DNA of 64,000 nucleotides from positions 124,001 through 188,000 of the forward strand of contig MFFN01000006.1 in NCBI GenBank assembly GCA_001777915.1, in the 5' to 3' direction. Within the stretch, counting starts at the first letter, position 1. Every line of letters begins with the position of its first letter. Shown here in pieces: positions 7,845 through 15,197 of the stretch. Origin of the DNA: Candidatus Edwardsbacteria bacterium RifOxyA12_full_54_48. Its GTDB lineage: Bacteria > Edwardsbacteria > AC1 > EtOH8. A program made the translations under genes and the position numbers. Under the pieces are notes generated by a model. That model saw only the letters and a list, made by a program, of their open reading frames with translations. It did not search any database and was not told the origin of the DNA.

Positions 7845-9086
7845 TTAAAACTCCCGGTTGATCATGTAATCCGCCCACAGCATCAACAGTTTCTTATATT
7901 CGCTGTCGGGCAGGGCCTCCAGGGCGGCCACCGCCTTGCGGACGTATTTCTGGGCCATCTCTGCGGTGTAGGCGATGCTGCCCAGCTCCTGGAACAGCTT
8001 GGTCACCTGTTTGACCTGAGTGAGAGCGGCCTTGGGATTGTTTAAGGTCTTCAGGATCAGGCTTCTTTCCTTGCGATTGGCCTCGCCCAGAGCATGATAG
8101 ACGATCACCGTCCGCTTGCCTTCCCTGATGTCCGAACCCACCGGCTTGCCCAGTTTTTTCTCGTCGGCCAGGATGCCCAGAATGTCGTCCTGCAGCTGGA
8201 AGGCGATCCCGCAATTGGAGGTGAACAGCGACAGGGCCTCCACATAGGGATGGCGGCTGTTGGGCTGGTCTATCCCGATCATGGCCCCCGCCTTGCCGGC
8301 GAACTGGTAAAGGGCCCCGGTCTTCTTCCACAGCATGGACAGGATCTTTTCCTCGCTTAAAGCTTCTATCGGCATCTTGGAATACTGCAGGTCCAGGGCC
8401 TCGCCCTCGATCAGGTTGCACTGGACGTCCACCTCCAGGTCCAGGATCAGCTGCAGCACCAGGATGGGGCTGATGCCCTTTTCCCTGGCCAGCTCGGTCA
8501 GCAGGGAGATGGTCCAGCCCTGCTGCAGATCCCCGGCCAGGATGGCCATGGCCTGGCCGTAGTGCGCCGCCTCCTCGCCCTTCAGGCCCAGCTTCTTGAT
8601 GGCCCGGTCCTTCAGTTCCTCGTGGACGGTGGCCACCCCGCGCCGGGTGCCGTCGCGGTCGATGATATCGTCATGCACCAGGGTCCAGGTATGGTAGACC
8701 TCCACCGCCGCCGCCGCCGGGACGGCCTTGTCCTCGTCGCCGCCTACCGCCCCGCAGGCCAGCAGCAGCACCGCCGGCCGGAGCGACTTGCCGCCGGCCT
8801 TGAGGTATTTATGCACCCCGCAGTAGATGTCTTCGGGCTGGAATTTTTCCGGCCGGTCCTTCAACTGGAGGTACTGATAGACCTTTTCCTTGCGGCACTT
8901 GACCTCCTCCATCAACCGGGCCAGGCCGCTTAAGGGTTTGAGCTTGGCCGGCATTTCTTTTTTGACCGGGGCCTGTTTCCTGACCGCAGTGGTTTTCTTG
9001 GCGGTTTTTTTCTTGGCCGCTGTAATTTTCTTGACGGGCTTTTTCTTGATTGCAGCTGTTTTCTTGACGGTCTTTTTCTGAGCCAT
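7845..9086 (-). CDS. Polyprenyl (farnesyl/geranylgeranyl) diphosphate synthase with a lysine-rich N-terminal tail
   Basis: A 413-residue isoprenyl diphosphate synthase; the usual length is about 300-330. The catalytic part has the first Asp-rich motif VHDDIID (about residue 145) and the second LQDDILG (about 305), followed by GKPVGSDIREGK. Product chain length cannot be read safely; xseA-xseB-ispA order favours a farnesyl/geranylgeranyl enzyme. The first 50 residues are almost only Lys, Ala, Thr and Val in KKTA/KKPVK repeats, like histone H1 or AlgP tails, and precede the normal fold. The start is firm: a GGAGGAGA site sits just before the ATG, which directly follows the xseB stop. Confidence 0.9.
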   Translation of the reverse strand: MAQKKTVKKTAAIKKKPVKKITAAKKKTAKKTTAVRKQAPVKKEMPAKLKPLSGLARLMEEVKCRKEKVYQYLQLKDRPEKFQPEDIYCGVHKYLKAGGKSLRPAVLLLACGAVGGDEDKAVPAAAAVEVYHTWTLVHDDIIDRDGTRRGVATVHEELKDRAIKKLGLKGEEAAHYGQAMAILAGDLQQGWTISLLTELAREKGISPILVLQLILDLEVDVQCNLIEGEALDLQYSKMPIEALSEEKILSMLWKKTGALYQFAGKAGAMIGIDQPNSRHPYVEALSLFTSNCGIAFQLQDDILGILADEKKLGKPVGSDIREGKRTVIVYHALGEANRKERSLILKTLNNPKAALTQVKQVTKLFQELGSIAYTAEMAQKYVRKAVAALEALPDSEYKKLLMLWADYMINREF

Positions 9087-9335
9087 TTAATTCTCCTCCA
9101 TATGGTGCTCTTCAACCTTCAGCCTGCCCTGGATGTCCCTGGTTATTTTTTTTATTTTATTTTGGGTTTCTTCCAAAGTGGCCTGGCATCTGGCCATCAG
9201 TTCCATGCCCTCCTGGTAGAGCGTCAGGGCCTGGTCCAGCTCGATCTCCCCGGATTCCATCTGGTCAACTATCTGCTCGATACGGGCCAGGGCCTTTTCG
9301 AATTTGAAATCGGCATCTGTTTTTGCTTTTTTCAT
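9087..9335 (-). CDS. xseB: Exodeoxyribonuclease VII small subunit
   Basis: An 82-residue, charged, helical protein with the family core F-E-x-A-L-x-R-I-E-x-I-V and L-x-x-G-E-I-x-L-D-x-A-L, followed by a long helix. It binds XseA to form the ATP-independent single-strand exonuclease VII. It overlaps the end of xseA by four bases and abuts the prenyl synthase start, so all three are probably translated in series. Confidence 0.93.
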   Translation of the reverse strand: MKKAKTDADFKFEKALARIEQIVDQMESGEIELDQALTLYQEGMELMARCQATLEETQNKIKKITRDIQGRLKVEEHHMEEN

Positions 9336-10537
9336 GGTATGGTTTCCTCGACTGTCATTTGAGCTTTGCCGGCATGGAACTCGGCGGTTATCAATTTGCC
9401 CTTATCCAGGGTTTTTGAAGATACTACCACCCGCCCGTTCTGATCGCGGCAGATGCTGTATCCCCTCTTGAGGGTATTTTTGGGGTCCAGGGCTTTTAAC
9501 GCCAGGGCCTGGCCCTGCAGTCTGTTGTCATATGAACTGACCCGGTCGGTGATCTTGTTATTGAGGGCTGTCCCGGCCCAGTCCAGCTGCTGGGATTTCT
9601 GGGACAGCATGTCCTGCAGTCGGTTCAGGCCGTAGCTGCGCTGGATCGATGTCAGCCGGGATCCGGCCTCATCCAGCAGGTCGTTCATGGAGGAAGATAT
9701 CCGGCGGGCCGAATCGACCAGATCGGACCTTACCTCACGGATATCGGGCAACGCCAGCTCGGCCGCCGCCGACGGGGTGGGCGCCCGGAGGTCGGCCACC
9801 AGGTCGGAGATGGTGAAGTCCACCTCGTGACCCACCGCCGAGATCACCGGGATACGGGAATTGAAGATGGCCCGGGCCAATATCTCCTCGTTGAAGGCCC
9901 ACAGGTCCTCGGCTGAGCCGCCTCCCCGGCCCACTATCAAAAGATCGATCTTGCCGTATTGGTTGAGGTCTTCCACCGCCCGGGCGATCTTTTCGGCCGC
10001 CCCTACTCCCTGCACCGGCACCGGACACAGGATCAGCTCTATTCCCGGCCACCGGCGACGGGCCACCTTGACCATGTCCCGGAGGGCCGCCCCGGTGGGC
10101 GAGGTGACGATCCCGATGGTTCTGGGATAGGCCGGCAGTTCCTGCTTGAATTCCGCATCGAACAGCCCCTCCTCGGCCAGCTTTTTTTTCAGACGCTCGA
10201 AGGCCTGGGCCAGCTCGCCGTATCCCGCCACCTGCAGCTGCTGGACACTGAGCTGATACTGCCCGGCTCGGTCGAAGACCGTGACGTCCCCCTGGACCAC
10301 CACCTGCATGCCGTCCTGGGGCATCAGCATCAGGTCTTTGGCGTAGCTGCGGAACATCACGCAACGCACCTGGCTGCCGGCGTCCTTCAGCGAGAAGTAC
10401 AGATGCCCGGAACTGTGGACCGTCAGGTTGGATATCTCGCCCTGCACCCACAGCCGGGGGAAGCTGTTCTCCAGCACCCGCTTGATCTCGCCGGTCAGTT
10501 GTGTAACGGAAAGTATTATTCTTTTATCGTCAGGCAT
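9332..10537 (-). CDS. xseA: Exodeoxyribonuclease VII large subunit
   Basis: 401 residues. An N-terminal OB-fold (about 5-100, including GEISNL and G-H-L-Y-F-S-L-K-D) binds single-stranded DNA. The catalytic domain shows GIVTSPTGAALRD, the glycine-rich GRGGGSAEDLW and A-V-G-H-E-V-D-F-T-I-x-D, then APTPSAAAEL. A coiled region and a C-terminal beta segment with TLKRGYSI complete it. It sits after folD in the common rny-ymdB-folD-xseAB-ispA order. Confidence 0.95.
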   Translation of the reverse strand: MPDDKRIILSVTQLTGEIKRVLENSFPRLWVQGEISNLTVHSSGHLYFSLKDAGSQVRCVMFRSYAKDLMLMPQDGMQVVVQGDVTVFDRAGQYQLSVQQLQVAGYGELAQAFERLKKKLAEEGLFDAEFKQELPAYPRTIGIVTSPTGAALRDMVKVARRRWPGIELILCPVPVQGVGAAEKIARAVEDLNQYGKIDLLIVGRGGGSAEDLWAFNEEILARAIFNSRIPVISAVGHEVDFTISDLVADLRAPTPSAAAELALPDIREVRSDLVDSARRISSSMNDLLDEAGSRLTSIQRSYGLNRLQDMLSQKSQQLDWAGTALNNKITDRVSSYDNRLQGQALALKALDPKNTLKRGYSICRDQNGRVVVSSKTLDKGKLITAEFHAGKAQMTVEETIP

Positions 10538-10550
10538 GGAGTTTAATTGA

Positions 10551-10591
10551 ACACGGATTAGACGGATTTATACGGATTCACGCAGATCATT
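10551..10591. repeat. Interspersed repeat family E, copy 1 (ACACGGATT type)
   Basis: Repeated ACGGATT units directly upstream of xseA (acacggatta, gacggattta, tacggattca, cgcagatcat). A related but longer copy lies at 19962-20040 and a fragment near 36199-36226. Confidence 0.5.
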
Positions 10592-10622
10592 TCTTGGAGG
10601 GTAACAACACTATTTCCTGATC

Positions 10623-10717
10623 TGTCATCCTGAGGACACACCCAAACGTGGCTGGGCGTTGGATGACAGCTTCACCCATTCAACTTGCAAAGCATGCTGC
10701 CAATCTCAGGGTGACAG
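10623..10717. repeat. Interspersed repeat family A, copy 1
   Basis: Bounded by TGTCATCCTGAG at the left and CTCAGGGTGACAG at the right, which are near-perfect inverted ends. The internal sequence (cacccaaacg.ggctgggcg, gcttcacccattcaac) is shared closely with copy 2, about 160 bases on. The gap 10538-10987 holds no gene. Confidence 0.8.
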
Positions 10718-10876
10718 ACTGCCTCGTCATTCTGATTTATGCTAACAATTTAGTTTCACAAAGAATCTATCAAAACATTCGAAAACTGCCAAATCCTTCG
10801 ATACTCAGGCAAACCGTTATTCTCATGATGACGAAAGTGACGGCAAAGGCTTGCCCCCACGATGCGATGCAAACCT

Positions 10877-10971
10877 TGTCATCCTGAGGACACACCCAAA
10901 CGCGGCTGGGCGTGGGATGACGGCTTCACCCATTCAACCTGCGAGGCAAGGTGCATTTCTCAGGGTGACAG
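10877..10971. repeat. Interspersed repeat family A, copy 2
   Basis: Same element as copy 1 in the same orientation, 95 bases, with inverted ends TGTCATCCTGAG and CTCAGGGTGACAG. It ends 16 bases before the folD stop codon side. Confidence 0.8.
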
Positions 10972-10987
10972 TTCCTACCCGGTGAGG

Positions 10988-11863
10988 TCAGTTCTGCAAT
11001 CTCGCCGCTATCACGCAGTTCTTCAACAGCATGGCCACGGTCATCAGGCCCACCCCGCCGGGGACCGGCGAGATGTAGGCCGCCACCTGGGAGGCCGATT
11101 CAAAATCCACGTCGCCCACCAGGCCGTAGCCCGATCTCTTGGAGGCGTCCGGGATGCGGTTGGTGCCCACATCTATCACCGTACAGTTGCTGTTTAGCAT
11201 ATCGCCGGTGATCAGGCCCGGCACTCCGGCCGCGGCGATGACGATATCGGCCTGCTTGGTGTAATAGGACAGCCCCTTGGTGCCGGTATGGCAGACGGTG
11301 ACCGTGGCGTTGCCGCGTTCCGATTTTTGGGCCAGCATGTTGGCCAGCGGCCGGCCCACGATGTTGGAGCGTCCCACTATCACCACGTACTGCCCGGATA
11401 TCTTGATATTGTAGCGCACCAGCAGTTCTATCACCCCGGCCGGGGTGGCCGGCAAAAAGCGCGGCCGGCCCAGCATCAGCAATCCGACGTTCTCCGGATG
11501 GAAACAGTCCACGTCCTTTAGCGGATGGATGGACTCGAAGGCCCTCTCCTCGGACAGCCCCTTGGGCACCGGGGATTGCACCAAAATACCGTGGACGTTC
11601 TTGTCGTTGTTGAGTTTCTCCACCTGGGCCAGCAGTTGCTCCTGGGTGGTATTCTCCGGCATTTCTATGACGGTGGACTTGATACCGGCCTCTTCGCAGG
11701 CCTTGTGCTTGTTGCGGACATACACCTGCGACCCGGGATCGGAACCGACGATGATCACCGCCAAACGCGGCACTGTCCCCTGTCCCCTGAGAACTGTTAC
11801 CTCGTCAGCTACTTCCTGCCGTATCTCGGCAGATATTATTTTACCGTCTATGATTTGGACCAT
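10988..11863 (-). CDS. folD: Methylenetetrahydrofolate dehydrogenase / cyclohydrolase
   Basis: 291 residues. Interconverts methylene-, methenyl- and formyl-tetrahydrofolate with NADP. Seen are Y-V-R-N-K-H-K-A with the catalytic Lys (about residue 54), VQSPVPKGL, PLKDVDCFHP, the NADP-binding V-G-R-S-N-I-V-G-R-P and the late SPVPGGVG-MT motif. The protein looks complete. Its first 20 or so codons are duplicated, with changes, about 1.06 kb upstream at 12872-12931. A RAYT transposase and hairpin repeats lie between the two copies, so its present promoter is not the ancestral one. Confidence 0.95.
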   Translation of the reverse strand: MVQIIDGKIISAEIRQEVADEVTVLRGQGTVPRLAVIIVGSDPGSQVYVRNKHKACEEAGIKSTVIEMPENTTQEQLLAQVEKLNNDKNVHGILVQSPVPKGLSEERAFESIHPLKDVDCFHPENVGLLMLGRPRFLPATPAGVIELLVRYNIKISGQYVVIVGRSNIVGRPLANMLAQKSERGNATVTVCHTGTKGLSYYTKQADIVIAAAGVPGLITGDMLNSNCTVIDVGTNRIPDASKRSGYGLVGDVDFESASQVAAYISPVPGGVGLMTVAMLLKNCVIAARLQN

Positions 11864-11910
11864 ATTTATTACATCCCCGTTTCATGGTCATTTATGACCA
11901 TTGATGATAT

Positions 11911-12008
11911 CCAGCGATAGGTTTCAACCTATCGCAAACTATCGCAAACATACCACCAATGTATCATATTCACCCTAATCACAGCGATACCATAAATGAT
12001 ATCGCTGG
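11911..12008. repeat. RAYT-associated palindromic repeat, unit 1
   Basis: A 98-base unit with ends CCAGCGATA and TATCGCTGG as an outer inverted repeat. Inside is a perfect 10-base hairpin GCGATAGGTT/AACCTATCGC (11914-11935) and a second stem CAGCGATA/TATCGCTG (11982-12007). It lies directly at the 3' side of the RAYT gene and repeats at 12510 and 12671. Confidence 0.88.
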
Positions 12009-12014
12009 TTATCA

Positions 12015-12440
12015 TCAAGGTTCTTCCGAACCTTCACAATCTTCGAATTCCTTTAGTAACTCGCCCTTTTTATGGTGCTCTTTCTGCCCGCTGATATAAA
12101 TTTTGATCCTTGGCACAGCATGTTTGCTCACGGATAAAACGCCATAACCGTTTTGCCAATATAATTGTTTTTTGCCTTGGAAATGTTTATTTACATCGTA
12201 CGATGAACTGCCTTTTAACGCATGGGCTACATCGGATATCAATTGTGCCGGACGCAAGGATAACAATATATGGACATGATCCTCCGTGCCGTTTATCGCC
12301 AATAAATGATAACCTTCTTGTTTGCATTTTTGCCCGATGCATGCGAATAAATAACGCTCTATCTCTTCGTCAATATACGGTTTGTCATCCTTGGTGTGCC
12401 AAACAAAATGATAAAACAATTCGTAATGAACCTTCGGCAT
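12015..12440 (-). CDS. REP-associated tyrosine transposase (IS200-like Y1 family)
   Basis: 141 residues of the Y1 HUH single-strand transposase fold. The HUH motif is in T-E-D-H-V-H-I-L-L (about residue 59) and the catalytic Tyr in I-K-I-Y-I-S-G-Q-K-E-H-H (about 119). It opens with a H-F-V-W-H-T-K segment typical of the family. ATG 12440 is preferred over TTG 12458. The flanks are copies of a two-hairpin palindrome, as expected if the enzyme mobilises them. A perfect hairpin (AAGGTTC/GAACCTT, 12017-12034) overlaps the last codons and stop. Known RAYTs act on REP palindromes; activity here is inferred. Confidence 0.9.
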   Translation of the reverse strand: MPKVHYELFYHFVWHTKDDKPYIDEEIERYLFACIGQKCKQEGYHLLAINGTEDHVHILLSLRPAQLISDVAHALKGSSSYDVNKHFQGKKQLYWQNGYGVLSVSKHAVPRIKIYISGQKEHHKKGELLKEFEDCEGSEEP

Positions 12441-12482
12441 ATTATAATACCGCCACAATCTTTTAACACAAACCCGTTTTCA

Positions 12483-12660
12483 GGCCGCCCCAGCGGCCTT
12501 GTTGACTTGCCAGCGATAGGTTTCAACCTATCGCAAAATAAATGACAATATAAGAAATGAATTTTATCCCCCATTACAGCGATACCATGAATGATATCGC
12601 TGGTTTTCACCAAGGCTTGCCCAGGCAAGCCTGCCCGTTTTCAGGCCGCCCCAGCGGCCT
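12483..12660. repeat. RAYT-associated array, module 1 (contains palindrome unit 2)
   Basis: Order of parts: stem GGCCGC/GCGGCC (about 12483-12498), the 94-base unit 2 (12510-12603, same ends and two hairpins as unit 1), then a variable hairpin AGGCTTGCC/GGCAAGCCT (12613-12632), then GGCCGC/GCGGCC again (12643-12659). No gene is seen in 12459-12892 apart from the folD remnant. Confidence 0.85.
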
Positions 12661-12670
12661 TGTTGATTTT

Positions 12671-12764
12671 CCAGCGATAGGTTTCAACCTATCGCAAAAT
12701 AAATGACAATATAAGAAATGAATTTTATCCCCCATCACAGCGATACCATAAATGATATCGCTGG
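12671..12764. repeat. RAYT-associated palindromic repeat, unit 3
   Basis: 94 bases, nearly identical to unit 2, including the internal AAATAAATGACAATATAAGA stretch. It is followed by the hairpin AGGTTC/GAACCT (12774-12788, the same variable stem as at the RAYT stop) and another GGCCGC-type stem (12799-12814). Confidence 0.87.
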
Positions 12765-12824
12765 TTAGCATCAAGGTTCTTCCGAACCTCCATTTCAGGC
12801 CGCACCAGCGGCCTTGTTGACTTT

Positions 12825-12849
12825 CCAGCGGTAGGTTTCAACCTATCGC
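12825..12849. repeat. RAYT-associated palindromic repeat, partial unit 4
   Basis: Only the left half is present: CCAGCGGTAGGTTTC then AACCTATCGC, with one change in the stem. It breaks off just before the folD 5' remnant, marking the edge of the array. Confidence 0.75.
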
Positions 12850-12871
12850 TTTATCCATCGCTGCCTACACC

Positions 12872-12931
12872 CCTGCCGGATCTCGGCAGATATTATTTTA
12901 CCGTCGATGATTTGTGACATCGTTTTATTAC
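12872..12931 (-). pseudogene. folD 5'-end remnant
   Basis: Read on the minus strand, this encodes M-S-Q-I-I-D-G-K-I-I-S-A-E-I-R-Q, almost the same as the start of the intact folD (M-V-Q-I-I-D-G-K...). After about 17 codons it runs into the hairpin array and a stop. The copies differ at several bases, so the event is not recent. The 3' end of the MT-A70 gene overlaps it in another frame. Confidence 0.85.
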
Positions 12932-13594
12932 AGGTTTCTTGTATTTTTTTCGTTTTTCAAGTACTACAGTTTGTGATGTTGCTTGGCTATGGTTTTTGTA
13001 AGTAGACCAACTTGGATAGTATTTTTCTGTTTGATTGCCAAAAACATCCCAGCCCTCACGTTTACCCCGGGCAAACAATTCCAGATATGGACCAGAGCTG
13101 CATTTTTCAATTATTTTATACAATTCATCAGGTTTTCTAGAATGCTCTTGTTTTTGTGTTCTAATTATATTTACTTGAGATCTGCCGGGGCCTAGTGTTC
13201 TAACTTTACCTCTTATACCAAACAAAACTACCTCGGTTGTATTTCTGAAATAAAAGCCAACCCCTCTTCCGTCTGGGCCGCCATCTTTTCTTACTTTATG
13301 CCATATCATATTTGTTTTATATTCAAAACCCCAAGCCTTCATAACCTCTAAACCTTCAGGCAAAAGAGCATTGGGTACCCATAAATATAAATGGCTTTTT
13401 TCAGCCGCTACAATAGGAATGGGCATTTCTTTAATCTGATCTAACGATAAGGTATCATATCTGTTTAATCTTTTATGCTCTGGGGCAACCTTACCTGATC
13501 TATTATTAAAGCGCCATGGCGGATCGGCAAGAATAGTGCCGTATTTTTTACTTTTAAAATTATTAACAAATATTTCAGCAATAGTCGGTTCCAT
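12893..13594 (-). CDS. MT-A70 family DNA adenine-N6 methyltransferase of a type II restriction-modification pair
   Basis: About 233 residues. It has the amino-methyltransferase catalytic motif DPPW (about residue 24), a Y-L-W-V-P-N segment and the SAM-binding P-Y-L-E-L-F-A-R-G-K-R-x-G-W-D-V-F-G-N-Q region near residue 170, the hallmark of MT-A70 enzymes. The ATG at 13594 has an AGAGAG site inside the end of the endonuclease gene, with which it overlaps; a TTG at 13603 is less likely. The Lys-rich C-terminus reads into the folD remnant, so the last residues may not be ancestral. It should protect the host against the adjacent BglII-like nuclease. AT-rich, so probably acquired. Confidence 0.88.
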   Translation of the reverse strand: MEPTIAEIFVNNFKSKKYGTILADPPWRFNNRSGKVAPEHKRLNRYDTLSLDQIKEMPIPIVAAEKSHLYLWVPNALLPEGLEVMKAWGFEYKTNMIWHKVRKDGGPDGRGVGFYFRNTTEVVLFGIRGKVRTLGPGRSQVNIIRTQKQEHSRKPDELYKIIEKCSSGPYLELFARGKREGWDVFGNQTEKYYPSWSTYKNHSQATSQTVVLEKRKKYKKPVIKRCHKSSTVK

Positions 13595-13596
13595 TT

Positions 13597-14187
13597 TCAA
13601 CAACTCTCTTTATATAATTTTTCAGTTATACCTAAAACTAAAATGGGACACCCGGCCCCACCGCCGCCTTGTATTCTAGGTATCAACTTCGACATATGAG
13701 TCGTTGAAGCACCATAGGAACTGCCACGACCCAACTTGTCAAATATTTCTTGAAGTTGATCACATCTTGTAATTATTACCCCAACACTAATTGCTCTCAA
13801 ATCAAACAATAAACGAAAATTGTTTAAGTCTCTATCAAAAAATGGATCTTTGTTATTCCATTCAATTTCTAAAGCAACACGATTTTTATAACAATCTACT
13901 TTATGGGTTGGCGAGTCTGATGTGCGTTCATCTACTTTAACTGATGTTTTGAATTCTTTTTCTACCCAACCCTTTTCGGACAAATATCCATCAATTGCGC
14001 TGGCTACTTTCGATTTTCCGCCACCACCTACTGTAATCCAACTTTTACAAAGCTTAAATTGTTTTAGAAGTTCAACAATATCTGTCCATTCATTTGGAAA
14101 ATCATTTTTTAAAATTGCACAAGCATGCTTCCATTCGTGCACTTCATAGTTGTCTCTTATTTCTTTCGGAAGTAACGTTATTCCCAT
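13597..14187 (-). CDS. BglII/BstYI-like type II restriction endonuclease
   Basis: 196 residues. The central H-K-V-D-C-Y-K-N-R-V-A-L-E-I-E-W-N-N-K stretch (about 96-114) matches the metal-binding core of the BglII/BstYI family, where an Asp and the E-x-E pair take the place of PD-ExK. The following F-F-D-R-D-L-N-N-F-R and V-G-V-I-I-T-R segments also fit. Family members cut AGATCT or RGATCY, so a GATC-centred site is expected but unproven. AAGAGGC precedes the ATG. The gene starts 26 bases after ymdB and runs into the methyltransferase gene. Confidence 0.8.
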   Translation of the reverse strand: MGITLLPKEIRDNYEVHEWKHACAILKNDFPNEWTDIVELLKQFKLCKSWITVGGGGKSKVASAIDGYLSEKGWVEKEFKTSVKVDERTSDSPTHKVDCYKNRVALEIEWNNKDPFFDRDLNNFRLLFDLRAISVGVIITRCDQLQEIFDKLGRGSSYGASTTHMSKLIPRIQGGGGAGCPILVLGITEKLYKESC

Positions 14188-14213
14188 AATGCCTCTTAAG
14201 AATTTTATTGTTT

Positions 14214-14990
14214 TTAAGATTCTTGAATTCTGGAAATGCTTTGTGCACGTCCTATTTTCTCATCTACCTCTACCACCACCCCGTTGAACCTCACATCCCC
14301 CTCGGCCACCTCGAACTTGGTGGGCAGTTGGGTCAAAAACTTCTCGATGATCGGCTCCTTCTCCATGCCTATCACGCTGTCGAACCCGCCGGTCATCCCG
14401 GCGTCGGTGATATAGGCCGTGCCCTGGGGCAGCACCCGCTGGTCGGCGGTCATCACGTGGGTGTGGGTACCTATCACGGCGGAAACCCGGCCATCTAAGT
14501 ACCAGCCCAAAGCGATCTTCTCGGAGGTGGCCTCGGCGTGCATGTCCACGATGATGATGTCGGTCTCTTTCTTCAGCCCGGCGATCACCTGGTCGGCAAT
14601 TCTGAACGGGCAATCCACCGCCGGCATGAACACCCGGCCCAGCAGGTTGAAGACCCCGACCTTGCGGCCCTGCTTGTCCTCATAGACCCCGAAGCTGGTG
14701 CCCGGCACCTCCGGCGGATAATTGGCCGGCCTCAGTAGGCGCGGCTCTTTCTTCAGCCGGGGCAGAATGTCCTTCTTGTCCCATAGATGATTGCCGGAAG
14801 TGACCACGTCTATGCCCAGGGCAAAAAGGTTGTCCAGCACCGCCGGGGTCAGGCCGAAGCCGGCCGCGGCGTTCTCCCCGTTGGCTATCACAAAATCTAT
14901 TTGATGTTCTTCGACCAGCCCAGGCAGAAGCTTCTCCACCGCCATGCGGCCCGGCCGCCCGATGATATCCCCGATAAAAAGAATTTTCAT
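14214..14990 (-). CDS. ymdB: YmdB-type metallophosphoesterase
   Basis: 258 residues of the TIGR00282/YmdB family. Metal and catalytic motifs are visible in order: F-I-G-D-I-I-G at the N-terminus, A-N-G-E-N, S-G-N-H-x-W-D and G-T-H-T-H-V near residue 180. In Bacillus the protein is a cyclic-nucleotide phosphodiesterase linked to RNase Y; the exact substrate here is unknown. Its place right after rny (207 bases) is conserved. folD, which usually follows, is displaced by the restriction-modification insertion. Confidence 0.92.
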   Translation of the reverse strand: MKILFIGDIIGRPGRMAVEKLLPGLVEEHQIDFVIANGENAAAGFGLTPAVLDNLFALGIDVVTSGNHLWDKKDILPRLKKEPRLLRPANYPPEVPGTSFGVYEDKQGRKVGVFNLLGRVFMPAVDCPFRIADQVIAGLKKETDIIIVDMHAEATSEKIALGWYLDGRVSAVIGTHTHVMTADQRVLPQGTAYITDAGMTGGFDSVIGMEKEPIIEKFLTQLPTKFEVAEGDVRFNGVVVEVDEKIGRAQSISRIQES

Positions 14991-15014
14991 TTTCCCACTA
15001 ATATTCCATCAAAA

Positions 15015-15148
15015 TGTCACCCTGAGAAATCTTCCTTGCCTGTCAAGTTGAACGGGTGACCTATACTCATCCTTCAACCTGTGTTGCCCGGAAGTACCCA
15101 TTCAAAGGTTAAAAGAATGCCTGTTTCAGGACAAGCTCTCAGGATGAT
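15015..15148. repeat. Interspersed repeat family A, copy 3 (long form)
   Basis: 134 bases bounded by TGTCACCCTGAG and CTCAGGATGAT. Its right half (cattcaaaggttaaaa, atgcctgtttcagg, caagctctcag) is shared almost base for base with copy 4 at 16827. It lies in the rny-ymdB gap. Confidence 0.8.
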
Positions 15149-15197
15149 GCTAAAAAGCGGTCCCCGAATAACTAATAACTATTAACTGATAACTAAT

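Noticed and set aside
12483-12850. Possible CRISPR array
   Set aside because: Repeats are 94 bases with internal hairpins and the sequence between them is itself repeated; no cas genes. RAYT-linked palindromes explain it.
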